Shown piece after piece: positions 47,781 to 56,731 of a stretch of 64,000 bases of DNA (its first letter is position 1; every line of letters begins with the position of its first letter). The stretch is taken from assembly GCF_036250735.1 (NCBI RefSeq), contig NZ_CP109430.1:9734001-9798000 (forward strand), given 5' to 3'. The position numbers and the translations under genes are program-made. Source of the stretch: Streptosporangium sp. NBC_01495. GTDB lineage: Bacteria > Actinomycetota > Actinomycetes > Streptosporangiales > Streptosporangiaceae. The notes beneath the pieces were generated by a model, which saw nothing but the letters and a program-made list of their open reading frames with translations, made no database searches and was not told the DNA's origin.

Positions 47781-48755
47781 ATGTCATTCGATTCATTCGA
47801 TCGGCTCGGTGCTCCACCGCTCGGTTTCACCGCCGTACGCCCCTCATGGGACGAACTTCCCCGCGAGCTGCGCGACTTTCTCACCACCCACCTCGGTTCG
47901 CCAGTTGTCAGGGCGGATGTGCAGAGCGGCGGTTTCACGCCGGGGGTCGCAGCGCGTCTCACCCTCACCTCCGATCGGGTGTTCGTCAAGGCGATCCCGG
48001 ACGACCACGTCCTGGCCGCCAAATACCTGGTCGAAGCCGAAACCTCAGGACGGCTTCCCCACGGTGTGCCGAGCCCGCGGCTGCGGTGGCACGGCACGGC
48101 AACTGGGTGGACGATTCTCATCTTCGATGACGTCGAAGGGCGCCATCCCGACCTGGCCCCCGGATCGCCGGACGTCCACACTGTCGCGTCGGCACTTTCC
48201 AGTATGGTCGCGCTGCTGACACCGAACCCGATCCCCGGCCTTCCGTTCGCCTCCGCCACTCGGACACACCAGCTACACGGCTGGCGCGACCTGCTCCTTT
48301 CCCCTCCCCGGGATCTGGATAACTGGGAAGGGCGCCACCTTCACGCGCTCGCCGACCTGGAAACCCGCTGGATGCGCGACGCGGACGGCGCGACGCTGGT
48401 CCATGGGGATATCCGGCCCGACAACCTGATCATCACCGCGAGCGGCACCACCGCAGTCGTCGTGGATTGGGCACAGCCCTGCCAGGGAGCCGCGTGGCAG
48501 GACATCACCGACCTCGTTCCTCACCTGATCATGACCGGCCACTCCCCCGAGGCCGCGGAGAAAGTCCTGGCCGAATTCCCGGCGTGGAGCCTCGCCGCGC
48601 CAGAGGTGATCACCAGCTACGCGGCGGCGTTCGCCGGATACTGGACCCGGATGAGCCGCCAGCCCGCACCGCCGGGCGTTCCACACCTGCGCGGCTACCA
48701 GCGCAGGGCCGCCGCGGCGGCCATCACGTGGACGATGTACCGCACCGGCTGGTAG
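47781..48755 (+). CDS. Aminoglycoside phosphotransferase-fold (APH) kinase
   Basis: 324 residues from ATG 47781; the frame is open further upstream but that part is not coding-like. QSGGFTPGVAARLTLTSDRVFVKAI is the glycine loop and Lys; WTILIFDDVEGRHP the hinge; LVHGDIRPDNLIIT the Brenner-type catalytic HGDxxxxN; VVVDWAQPC the metal-binding D. APH-fold enzymes phosphorylate antibiotics, sugars or amino-alcohols. Last gene of the cassette; the partial tRNA repeat lies 109 bp downstream. Confidence 0.88.
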   Translation: MSFDSFDRLGAPPLGFTAVRPSWDELPRELRDFLTTHLGSPVVRADVQSGGFTPGVAARLTLTSDRVFVKAIPDDHVLAAKYLVEAETSGRLPHGVPSPRLRWHGTATGWTILIFDDVEGRHPDLAPGSPDVHTVASALSSMVALLTPNPIPGLPFASATRTHQLHGWRDLLLSPPRDLDNWEGRHLHALADLETRWMRDADGATLVHGDIRPDNLIITASGTTAVVVDWAQPCQGAAWQDITDLVPHLIMTGHSPEAAEKVLAEFPAWSLAAPEVITSYAAAFAGYWTRMSRQPAPPGVPHLRGYQRRAAAAAITWTMYRTGW

Positions 48756-48863
48756 GAGCTCGCGATAGCACCTCACTACCGGGGTGGCGGCTGCACACTC
48801 GGAAACGATCAACGGCGCCTGGTCCGAGGGAAGTCCCTGGTCAGACGCCGTTTGCGATGCTCG

Positions 48864-48920
48864 GCGGAGAGCGTGGGATTCGAACCCACGAGACCGGTCA
48901 CCCGGCCCAGCGGTTTTCAA
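48864..48920 (-). tRNA. Second 3' fragment of tRNA-Ser(TGA), att-site remnant
   Basis: 55 of 57 bases match 38541-38597 (differences at two positions). As in the first copy, only the part from the anticodon (TGA) to the 3' end is present. The 130 bp to the right of both copies also show patchy similarity, including AGATCATCCCGC (38671- and 48994-), so the copies share an element end as well as the tRNA part. Not functional as tRNA. Confidence 0.85.
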
Positions 48921-49041
48921 GGGGGGCTTCGTTCCGAGAGAACAAGGTGGCTCTGAGCAGGGCAGGAACCTTCCTCTCGGCACCGTCCACAGAAGATCAT
49001 CCCGCATATATCCCACGCGCCCGGTTCGATACCTTGACGAT

Positions 49042-49407
49042 GTGTCGATCAGCGAACGCCATCTGTCAGCCGAGGAGCAAGCCATCATCCTGGCTCTTCT
49101 TACGCAAGATTTCCCTGGCGTGGATGAACTTCGAGCTCAGGTCCCTTCGGCAATTGTGGCCGAACGGTGCGGGTGTGGATGTGCAACGGTGGATCTTCGG
49201 GCAGGAACAAAGCCTCGTGCACTCGCCTCCCCGGTACAAAACGGGGTGCTGATCTCCGCCAGCGTGCGCGGGCGCGATGACGGTGTCCTGCTCTTCGTCG
49301 AGAACGGTCATCTTTCGTACCTTGAGGTCTACTCCGTCGATGACGAGCCGGCCTCGCTCCCACAGCCTGAAGATGTCACCGTTGACCCGCCAGGCTCCTG
49401 GGAGTGA
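49042..49407 (+). CDS. Hypothetical small protein (121 aa)
   Basis: GTG 49042. SISERHLSAEEQAIILALLTQDFPGVDELRAQV, CGCGCATVDLRAG and SVRGRDDGVLLFVENGHLSYLEVYSVDD look like a compact alpha/beta protein; the CGCGCATVDL stretch is typical of a family of actinobacterial small proteins of unknown role. It lies alone just inside the right tRNA-Ser fragment. Confidence 0.7.
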   Translation: MSISERHLSAEEQAIILALLTQDFPGVDELRAQVPSAIVAERCGCGCATVDLRAGTKPRALASPVQNGVLISASVRGRDDGVLLFVENGHLSYLEVYSVDDEPASLPQPEDVTVDPPGSWE

Positions 49408-49561
49408 TGTGAATGACCTCGCCGAGCTACTCCGGCCAGTAGTTGTACTGGTTAGTCTTCTGACCTGCTGAATGTCAAGTAGTTCCGAACGACGGATGCT
49501 CTATTGTCCGGAGTAACTCTGCACTTTCGGTGTGCTCTTTTGCTCTGGACCCAACTCCAGG

Positions 49562-50359
49562 TCACAGGCGTCGGCCGATTGTGAGGACGGCCGACCAGTG
49601 GCGGGTGAGTCGTCCATCCGGGCGTACGGCGAGGCGGCGGCGTATCTCACGGTAGAGGTGTTCACTCTTGGCCGGCTCCATGGCGATGTGGCCGGAGAAC
49701 GTGTTGAGCAGAGCGATGTATTCGTCTGCTGTGTAGCGCAGAGCCCATACGTAGAGCTTCGTTCCGACCACGGTGAAGTGCCCGGAAGCCTCGAACTCGG
49801 CGGCCATGGGGTCGGGTTGGTCCTCGGGTGGTGGCGGGGGCCACGGACCGTCATGGCCTTCGCCGATCTCCTCATAGACCTTCTGGATCTCGGTGAAGAA
49901 CGGGTCGAAGCCTGCCGGCATTGCGTGGTCGGCGTTCCATACGGCCAAGTGGCCGCCCGGGGCGAGCAGAGCAGCTGCCTTCGCGTACTTGACCTCCGGG
50001 TCCACCCATTTCCACGCCGTGGCCGCGTATAGAAGATCGAAGTGGGCTCCAGCCGGTGGCTGCCAGCCTTCGAATGACGACGTGATCACGGAAACGTCGG
50101 AGAATTCAGTGAGGCGGTGCCGTGCTTCTATTGCCAAGGCATCGCCGAGTTCGACCGCGGTGATCCGGAAGCCCATCCGTGCCAAGGGCAGCGTGGCCTT
50201 CCCCGGGCCGCACCCGACCTCCAGCAGGTGCGCGGGGGGCGTGACCCCTGTAATCGCCAGCAGATCGGAATACAACTCGTCCGGGTAATCAGGGCGCGCG
50301 TCTTGATAGGAGGCAGCCGCTCTGTCAAAGGTGGCTCGAAGCCGAAGATCGCGAGACAT
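49562..50359 (-). CDS. Class I SAM-dependent methyltransferase
   Basis: 265 residues from ATG 50359. Motif I LLEVGCGPGKATLPLARMG, the acidic residue after VELGDALAIEAR, FDLLYAATAWKWVDP and LLAPGGHLAVWNADHAMPAG place it in the methyltransferase_11/25 group. The substrate is unknown. It is close to the left end of an IS3 element and may have been brought in with the second block. Confidence 0.9.
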   Translation of the reverse strand: MSRDLRLRATFDRAAASYQDARPDYPDELYSDLLAITGVTPPAHLLEVGCGPGKATLPLARMGFRITAVELGDALAIEARHRLTEFSDVSVITSSFEGWQPPAGAHFDLLYAATAWKWVDPEVKYAKAAALLAPGGHLAVWNADHAMPAGFDPFFTEIQKVYEEIGEGHDGPWPPPPPEDQPDPMAAEFEASGHFTVVGTKLYVWALRYTADEYIALLNTFSGHIAMEPAKSEHLYREIRRRLAVRPDGRLTRHWSAVLTIGRRL

Positions 50360-50442
50360 GATCCAATCCTGACGGTGTGGCAACGCCACTGTCACCTGCT
50401 TATCTTCCTCTGTGGCAATCCCCTGAAAGCGTGGAGACTTTT

Positions 50443-51381
50443 CTATGCGGCGATGAACTGCTGACGCCTCGCCGTGGTGGCCGCTCTGGCGGCGGTGATC
50501 TGCTGTTCGTAGATGATCGGTGGTAGCCCGTCGGCGGCGCTGTGCCGGCGCCGGGCGTTGTAGAAGTCGGTGATCCAGGTAGCGATCTTCAAGCGGGCCT
50601 CGGCCCGGGTGGCGAACCGATGACGGTAAACGAACTCGACCTTGAGCGTGGAATTCAGCGACTCGGCGGCGGCGTTGTCCAGCGCGCAGCCGACCCGGCC
50701 CATCGACTGGGTCACGCCCCAGTGCCGGCAGGCGACCTGGAAGCGGGCAGCACTGTATTCGCTGCCGCGGTCGGAGTGGAAGATCACCCCGTCGACGTCG
50801 CCGCCCCGGGTCACCGCGGCCATCTGCAACGAGGCCACCGTGAGGGCGGCGTCGTGATGGTCTGACATGGCGTAGCCGAGCAGTCGGCGTGAAAACAGGT
50901 CCTCGACCGTGGCCAGATACAGCTTGCCCTCATCGGTGACGATCTCGGTGACATCGCCGCACCACAACACATCCGGCGCGACGGCGGTGAACTGGCGGCC
51001 GACCAGATCCGGTGCCGCCGGCCGCCGCCCTTGGCGGGTCAACGACCGGGGCTTCCTACGCACCCGGGCGACCAGACCGAGCTCGGCCATCCGGGCCGCG
51101 ACCGTGTTGGCCGACACCCGCCAGCCCTTCTCGTGCAGGTCCCGGGTGATCCGCGGCGATCCGTAGGTTCCGCCCGAGGCGACGAACTTCGCCTCGATCG
51201 CCGTATCCAGCTCGGTACGCCGCTGTCGGCGGGCGCTCGGCGCGCGCTCGCGCCATTTATAGAACCAGGACTGCGAGACCCCAAGGATCCGGCAGGCCAC
51301 GGCGTGGGGAATGTCGTAGTCGGTCTTCTGGCAGGCGATGAAAGCCACCACGCTCATCGGCCCGTCGCCTCCCTCACCCAC
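50443..51381 (-). CDS. IS3-family transposase OrfB (DDE integrase)
   Basis: 312 residues. IS150-type helix ILGVSQSWFYKWRER, HTH_21-like YGSPRITRDLHEKG, and the rve core with D in VLWCGDVTEIVT, D in FHSDRGSEYSA and E in DNAAAESLNSTLK, spaced as in the DDE enzymes. It overlaps OrfA (51354-51381) in a -1 arrangement, so the OrfAB transposase is made by frameshifting. All catalytic residues seem intact. Confidence 0.93.
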   Translation of the reverse strand: MGEGGDGPMSVVAFIACQKTDYDIPHAVACRILGVSQSWFYKWRERAPSARRQRRTELDTAIEAKFVASGGTYGSPRITRDLHEKGWRVSANTVAARMAELGLVARVRRKPRSLTRQGRRPAAPDLVGRQFTAVAPDVLWCGDVTEIVTDEGKLYLATVEDLFSRRLLGYAMSDHHDAALTVASLQMAAVTRGGDVDGVIFHSDRGSEYSAARFQVACRHWGVTQSMGRVGCALDNAAAESLNSTLKVEFVYRHRFATRAEARLKIATWITDFYNARRRHSAADGLPPIIYEQQITAARAATTARRQQFIAA

Positions 51382-51674
51382 AAGACCACCGAGCGTTTGA
51401 GCACATCACGCTCCATCTCCAGCTCAGCGCGCTCCTTGGTCCACTCGGCCTTCTGCCGACGCAACCGGGCCAGTTCTTCGCGCTCGGACTCGGTCAGCTC
51501 GCCGGTGGCGCTTTGCTCGCGAGCCAGCCGATCCATCTGCATCCAGTTGGCCAACGTGCCTGCGTTGATCCCCAGGTCTTTGGCCACCTGGGCGATCGAT
51601 TTCCCGGTCTCCCGCACGATGCGCACCGCACCTGCCCGGAACTCCGGATCGAAACTACGTCTGGTTTCCCCCAT
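51354..51674 (-). CDS. IS3-family transposase OrfA
   Basis: 106 residues: SFDPEFRAGAVRIVRETGKSIAQVAKDLGINAGTLANWM is the N-terminal HTH, followed by a leucine-zipper-like coil ELARLRRQKAEWTKERAELEMERDVLKRS. Standard size for OrfA. It serves for DNA binding and for frameshift production of OrfAB. Confidence 0.93.
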   Translation of the reverse strand: MGETRRSFDPEFRAGAVRIVRETGKSIAQVAKDLGINAGTLANWMQMDRLAREQSATGELTESEREELARLRRQKAEWTKERAELEMERDVLKRSVVLWVREATGR

Positions 51675-51983
51675 GACCCAACCTTCCCCTTAGGCCAGAT
51701 CTCCACGGTACGAGGGGAGAGCCAGGATGGCTGGAAAGCTGGCGTTTGCGTAACTACTCAAAGTGGCCATAAGTGTGATGTAGTTGTATAAGTAGCCCCA
51801 TATCCGACCGCCAACACCCTTACCCGGCGGATCTAGCCGACCAAAAGCGGGTGTTACTGGAGCCGCTTCCCCGGGCGGACGCACGAGCGATTGACATGCC
51901 AAAATATAACGAAAACCTGTAAATCCTCCCCAAAAACGGACCGGGGGTAGATTCGCAGAGCGAAAGTAAGGTAAAGAATACAG

Positions 51984-52616
51984 GTGGGTTCAATAGAGCA
52001 AGACGCAGTGCGGATGCTCCTCCTGCTGCACATCGCCGCCGATTCGACGATGGCTCAGCCCTCGCCGCCCTTCGCCGTGGCCTGTATCGCTGGAGAGATG
52101 CGGCTTCAAGCCATGGATTTCTGGCTCCGGAATCCGGACTACCTTGCTTGGGAGCTTCTCGACCAAGCAGAGGCGGGGGGTGGATCCTTCCTCGTTGCCG
52201 AGGCGGCCCGCATTCTGAGCGAGAAGGAGGAACCTGACCTCCGCACTGTACCGATGCTGCGATGGCGCCACGGTGCTTGGGAATCCCTAGACGACAGGCT
52301 AAGTCTGCTCGCAGCTTACGGTCTTGCCTCTGATATTCGCCGCGGCGAGCAACTTGCCGGACGGCGAGATTTCTATCTCTTGTCGGATGGTCGCTCCGCA
52401 GCAGGGAACCTACTGGCGCAACTGCCCGATCTATGCTGGTACGAGGATAGGGCCAGGCTAGTAGGACTCGTGGCCGGCGACGCAGGCGGAGATGAGTTGA
52501 AAGCTCGCCAGAAACAGGTTTGGGAATACCGCGAAACACGTTGGACGAACCGGATCGCCGGAATCCGCCCCAAAGTAATGAAGCGCCTTTCCGCACTCAC
52601 TGAGGTGGCCCCATGA
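51984..52616 (+). CDS. Putative ABC-three-component (ABC-3C) middle component
   Basis: 210 residues from GTG 51984. The N-terminal half MLLLLHIAADS, GEMRLQAMDFWLRNPDYLAWELLDQAE resembles the winged-helix-like middle components of ABC-3C systems (pattern RLQ-LDFWLR-PDYLA); a helical C-terminal part runs to ERRTR-type charged residues. It overlaps the SMC-like ATPase gene by ATGA. The codons are less GC-rich than those of the neighbouring chromosomal genes, a sign of transfer. Identification is by pattern and context. Confidence 0.65.
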   Translation: MGSIEQDAVRMLLLLHIAADSTMAQPSPPFAVACIAGEMRLQAMDFWLRNPDYLAWELLDQAEAGGGSFLVAEAARILSEKEEPDLRTVPMLRWRHGAWESLDDRLSLLAAYGLASDIRRGEQLAGRRDFYLLSDGRSAAGNLLAQLPDLCWYEDRARLVGLVAGDAGGDELKARQKQVWEYRETRWTNRIAGIRPKVMKRLSALTEVAP

Positions 52617-54535
52617 GTGATTTTCTTGAAAAGGTCGCAAGCGCGGCAGACGCCACACCTGAGGTTGCCGCTACCATCCTGGCCGATCATGGAATCCGTG
52701 AATCTATTCCTTCAGCACCAGCGGCAGAATTACGCGTACGCGAAGTCAATTTCTCCGGATTCAAGAACCAAAACACTGATCAACCCACTGATCCCTTTAA
52801 TTTTAATTGGACGATCCCAGGGCGTGTCAGTGCCATTGCCAGCCGGGGCAACTCAGCGGGAAAGACTAGTGTGATTGAGGTAATTCGCTGGCTTCTAAGT
52901 GGAAGATCGTCGGTTGACAACTGGGTCTTCGAGCGCATTCAGCGTGCGAGCGTTAAGTTTCTACTCGATGAGGAAGAACTCGCCGTTGAGGTCGATAAGG
53001 ACGGTCCGCGCCTCATCGGAAATCTCAGTCTTAATGGGCGCGTCATCCGTAATTTTAACGAGAAATCGTTCGAAAGCGTCATGGAACAGTTGATGCTTCC
53101 ACGACTGGGTTTGGAACGTATTGATACCTTCCAGAAATTTCCTCGCTCAGAGCGGGGAAAAATCACATCCGCAGGCTGGCCACTCCTCATCGACGCACTT
53201 CACGTTCGGCCGTCCGAATTATCGAATGTGATTGGAGGAGTCGCCCAGAAAGCAGGGCTCCTCCTTCAGGTCTATGTTTCTCCGCCCTGGTTCGACACGC
53301 TGCTTCAAGCGCGTGCGGTCGTCGCGATATCACGCCAAGCATCAACCGACCGCGCAAGAACTTCCCAGGAAGAGGAACGCATTCGAGGCGTCGAGACTGA
53401 GCGAATTCGCACTCAGCTTCAGGAAGCACGAAACGTTCTCGCGAACATGAAGGAGGAGCGCGCTTCCGCTCACGAACTCCGGCTGGCTATGAGCCGAGCC
53501 GCAATGCTGAGCGACGCCGCACTCCGCCGCGCAGCCGAGATGCAAGCCGCAACCCTCGATCTTGAGACGGTCGAAGAGATCCACTTGACCTCTCGTCGGC
53601 TGCTTCGAAATATCATTGAACGTGAGGTTGCTGGAACGTTCTTCCGAGCACTCACCCCTCAAGCCTGCCCGCGGTGTACCACGGTTATCGATGATGAGCG
53701 GCGTACGCACGAGGCGGATGAGCATATCTGTTCTGTCTGCAACCGCCCTGCAACAGCGCAAGCTAGCCCTTCAGCGCGCCCGCAAGCTGAAGCAGAGGTT
53801 TCCGAGACCGAGAAAGCGCGAGATAAGGCTAAAAGTGTCTTAGAGCGCATTAAGGTTGAGTACGACGCAATCAATGAAGAGCGCGTGCGTCTTGAGAATA
53901 GGATCGCCAGTCTGGCCGACAGCGAATCGCTCAGCCAACGACGTGAACAAGAGGCTCTGGTCGCCCGTCTCGAAGGACGACTAGAGGAACGCGAGGAGAC
54001 TCGGAGACTCCTCGCGTTAACACAAAATGGTTCAACGCCTAACGAAGAGATTCGGGTTTTAAGTGCCGCTCAAGACGAGTCGGAGGTGCGCGTCAAACAG
54101 TCAAGTACACTGTTTGAAGAGCTGAATGTTGAGATTCTCACTTTAGGGAAGCGGTTTGGGATCTCTGGCTTGACGTCAGTTAAATTGGATCGTCGCGCGC
54201 ATTTGCCAGTCGTCAAAGAGGGCACTAAGTATAATTTTGGCGAATTGCCCGATGGCGACAAACTCCGTCTCAAAGTCGCAGTGGTAATCGCACTCCTGCG
54301 CGTGGGTCGCCTCCATGGCGTCCGGCGCCATCCGGGTCTGTTGTTCGTGGATTCTCCAGGTGCGGAAGAGGTATCAACAGGATCTCTCGTCGAGATGGTC
54401 ACAGCACTCACTGAGATCGCCGAGGAACTCGGGATTCAGGTCATCATCTCGACCGCACGCCTGGACGAGATGATCACTGCGCTTGACTCAAGCTTGATCA
54501 AAAGCCCGGCACCAGGACGGACGACGCTGTGGTAG
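52613..54535 (+). CDS. Zinc-hook SMC/Rad50-like ABC ATPase (ABC-3C/Lamassu-like)
   Basis: 640 residues. The N-terminal ATPase part has Walker A ASRGNSAGKTS at ~78-86. Coiled-coil arms (~250-340 and ~395-480) flank a zinc hook CPRC (352-355) ... CSVC (373-376). The C-terminal half-ATPase has Walker B GLLFVDSPGAEE with D580, followed by ELGIQVIISTARLDEM. Such zinc-hook ABC ATPases sense foreign DNA ends or forms and drive an effector in ABC-3C and Lamassu-type anti-phage systems. It overlaps both neighbours (4 and 7 bp). Clearly lower GC than the chromosomal genes around. Confidence 0.85.
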   Translation: MSDFLEKVASAADATPEVAATILADHGIRESIPSAPAAELRVREVNFSGFKNQNTDQPTDPFNFNWTIPGRVSAIASRGNSAGKTSVIEVIRWLLSGRSSVDNWVFERIQRASVKFLLDEEELAVEVDKDGPRLIGNLSLNGRVIRNFNEKSFESVMEQLMLPRLGLERIDTFQKFPRSERGKITSAGWPLLIDALHVRPSELSNVIGGVAQKAGLLLQVYVSPPWFDTLLQARAVVAISRQASTDRARTSQEEERIRGVETERIRTQLQEARNVLANMKEERASAHELRLAMSRAAMLSDAALRRAAEMQAATLDLETVEEIHLTSRRLLRNIIEREVAGTFFRALTPQACPRCTTVIDDERRTHEADEHICSVCNRPATAQASPSARPQAEAEVSETEKARDKAKSVLERIKVEYDAINEERVRLENRIASLADSESLSQRREQEALVARLEGRLEEREETRRLLALTQNGSTPNEEIRVLSAAQDESEVRVKQSSTLFEELNVEILTLGKRFGISGLTSVKLDRRAHLPVVKEGTKYNFGELPDGDKLRLKVAVVIALLRVGRLHGVRRHPGLLFVDSPGAEEVSTGSLVEMVTALTEIAEELGIQVIISTARLDEMITALDSSLIKSPAPGRTTLW

Positions 54536-56478
54536 CGATCATCGATGTGCTTCGCGAGGTGGGGGGCGATTCCACGCTTGCGACCATAGCTTCAGTCGGC
54601 GGCGAAGATGCTCTTTACTCACATGCCGATGAGATCTCTTGCAGCGACGTGGTAGACGTCGCCGCGACCATATTGGCCGCCAACTGGGATCAGGTGAACC
54701 ACGAGCGTGCCAAGAACCTACTCGTCTCTGGCATCCGCTCTACACAAGACCCGCTGGCCTTCGCCGGAACCATCAAAGCGATCTTCAGTTCAGCGGACAT
54801 TATCAATATGTTGGCGCGGGAGCTCAACGAGGCCCTGCTAGCTAGAGCAGAAATGCGAAAAGATTCCCGTCAGGCTCATATCGCTGTCGATGCCCTAGAT
54901 GGGGCCCTCAAGCTGGCATTACTTGGTGTGGCAAGACCGTTTCGCCTCCTGGAATTGATTACCTCGGTCACCACGACCGAACCGCCCGCCTTTGCCATAG
55001 CAGTAGCGCGTCGCCTCGGCGCAATCTACATTCACATGCGTGAAGAGTCTGCACGGGCAGCGGCGCGCGATGCGCTGACCACTTTGGCAAGCCATCAGGA
55101 GGCCCGAAGCGATGCTTTCCATCAGCTAGGCACCTCCGGGTTAGTCGACGCCTTAGAGACTGACAACGCCGAAGGGGTGGAACAGAAACTCCGTCATGCA
55201 CGGACGATGTTCACAGCGGCTGTTGATATCGATGCCGATCGGATTGATGCCAAGCTCTACGCATCTGCACTCGACGGTGTGCTTGCACTCGTAGATCGGC
55301 TGCCAGTATCAACCGTCCGTGCAGCGGCCGAGGAAGTCGAAGATCTGGCGATTGTACGGACGGCCTGGAAGTCGCGGGGCCGCCTAGAAGAGTGGCTTGG
55401 TGACTCGACTGCGACCGAGCAAGAGTGGTGGATGGTCAGTGCGGCATTTGCTCGCGCTTGCAACGAACTTGATGACGAACGCTGGCTCAAAGCAAGCCGT
55501 TCTCTTGCTGCGATCGCACGCGCTCATGAAGCGGCGAACACAGCTGCAGTCTTGCCCTATGCCGCCCCCGGCCTCAGAGTCCTTGTCGCACCACGCCTCG
55601 TTGCCCCCTTTGTCACCAGTACTTATCGTTGGAGTCTACTCAAACGATGGGCCGAGGAAATGCGAACCCATCCTGAACTATCGGCGGATGCGTCAGGACT
55701 ACTAGAGGCGGTTACGCAAGACCCAAAAGACGAGAAGATGATCTTGATCTCTGAGATCAGATCTCAACTTCCAGATCCAGAAAAGCTTGACATGCTTATG
55801 GAAAGTTTGATGTTGGACCAACAAACGGCCCTTGAACGCCGACTAGAAACCTTGGACGGTCAGGATTCCGTTCTACATAATGAGGCTGCACGAAGACTTA
55901 GCCGTGATCTCCGCAAAGTACTAGAAGGATCACCCGATTATCAAGGAACGACCCGCGTCCTCTTCGATCGGATCATAGACATCACGATCCGTTACGCGGT
56001 GGCTCGGACGAATATCGAAGCTAGCTTCGCCAAGGGAGGCTTTCGATTTCTCCATGATCCGAATGCACTCGAACAAGCCCTTCAGATTGATTACTGGAAC
56101 TATTTGATTAGCAGTACAATCGGCGATGTTGTCGATATCGAAACTTCACACGTTGGTGGCGGACGCGCCGACATTCGCTTTACTTTCGGCGGAATTCGCA
56201 TTGTCGCAGAACTTAAGCGCGACAAGAATCCGACAAAAAAGGGACAGTTGGATCCCTATCTTAATCAAGCCGGACTATATCAAAGTTCAAACGTGGCGCT
56301 TGGCCTTCTTATGGTCCTGGACTTAAGTCCTAAGCCCAAAGGTCAAGTCCGCTCTCTTGGAACGAGCTTTTGGGTGGCAGAGAAGCCTGATCTAGCCGAA
56401 GGCGACACGGTTCGATCGATCGTCACGATCCTCATTCCGGGAAATCGCCCAACTCCTTCCGCAGTCAGCCACGCGTAA
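54529..56478 (+). CDS. Large effector with C-terminal PD-(D/E)XK nuclease
   Basis: 649 residues from GTG 54529, 7 bp inside the ATPase gene. Residues ~1-480 look like helical repeats (DPLAFAGTIKAIFSS; ARDALTTLASHQEARSDAF; AHEAANTAAVLPYAAPGLR). The last ~130 hold a nuclease core: IETSHVGGGRADIRFTFGG with D548, then IRIVAELKRD with E561 and K563, the canonical D...E-x-K, and a downstream QAGLYQSSNVALGLLMVLD strand typical of restriction-like folds. As the third gene of the operon it is the probable killing or DNA-cutting effector. Confidence 0.8.
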   Translation: MVAIIDVLREVGGDSTLATIASVGGEDALYSHADEISCSDVVDVAATILAANWDQVNHERAKNLLVSGIRSTQDPLAFAGTIKAIFSSADIINMLARELNEALLARAEMRKDSRQAHIAVDALDGALKLALLGVARPFRLLELITSVTTTEPPAFAIAVARRLGAIYIHMREESARAAARDALTTLASHQEARSDAFHQLGTSGLVDALETDNAEGVEQKLRHARTMFTAAVDIDADRIDAKLYASALDGVLALVDRLPVSTVRAAAEEVEDLAIVRTAWKSRGRLEEWLGDSTATEQEWWMVSAAFARACNELDDERWLKASRSLAAIARAHEAANTAAVLPYAAPGLRVLVAPRLVAPFVTSTYRWSLLKRWAEEMRTHPELSADASGLLEAVTQDPKDEKMILISEIRSQLPDPEKLDMLMESLMLDQQTALERRLETLDGQDSVLHNEAARRLSRDLRKVLEGSPDYQGTTRVLFDRIIDITIRYAVARTNIEASFAKGGFRFLHDPNALEQALQIDYWNYLISSTIGDVVDIETSHVGGGRADIRFTFGGIRIVAELKRDKNPTKKGQLDPYLNQAGLYQSSNVALGLLMVLDLSPKPKGQVRSLGTSFWVAEKPDLAEGDTVRSIVTILIPGNRPTPSAVSHA

Positions 56479-56731
56479 ACCTGTGAATCGTCCCGGGTTT
56501 CGTGGAGACCGTTAAGGTAGCACTACTTCGTCATGCCGGCGCTCGGGAGGGTTCAGGGAATCGGTCGGACAGCCGGGGAACTGGGCCGATTAGGCATCTT
56601 GCCTAGAGAGGCGAGTAGGGAAGGAAGCGCCTGAGATTTGGGCTTGCTTCGCAGATGCATAGTACTGATGAGACAATGGCATCACGGGTAGTATGGGATG
56701 TCACACTGTAGATGAAGCAGGATGCGGAAAA

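Larger units (their letters stand above)
50432..51705 (-). mobile_element. IS3-family insertion sequence (IS150-like group)
   Basis: Two transposase frames with the usual small overlap, bounded by short imperfect inverted repeats starting TGGAGA: 50432-50437 on the left and the inverse TCTCCA ending at 51705. The length is ~1.27 kb, right for the family. I could not see a clear direct target repeat (flanks GCG and CGG). The ends are therefore approximate. Confidence 0.75.

Noticed and set aside
56479..56692. Possible IS end (CCGGGTTTCGTGGAGACC) after the nuclease gene
   Set aside because: It resembles an IS3-type terminus, but no matching second end or transposase fragment was found next to it.
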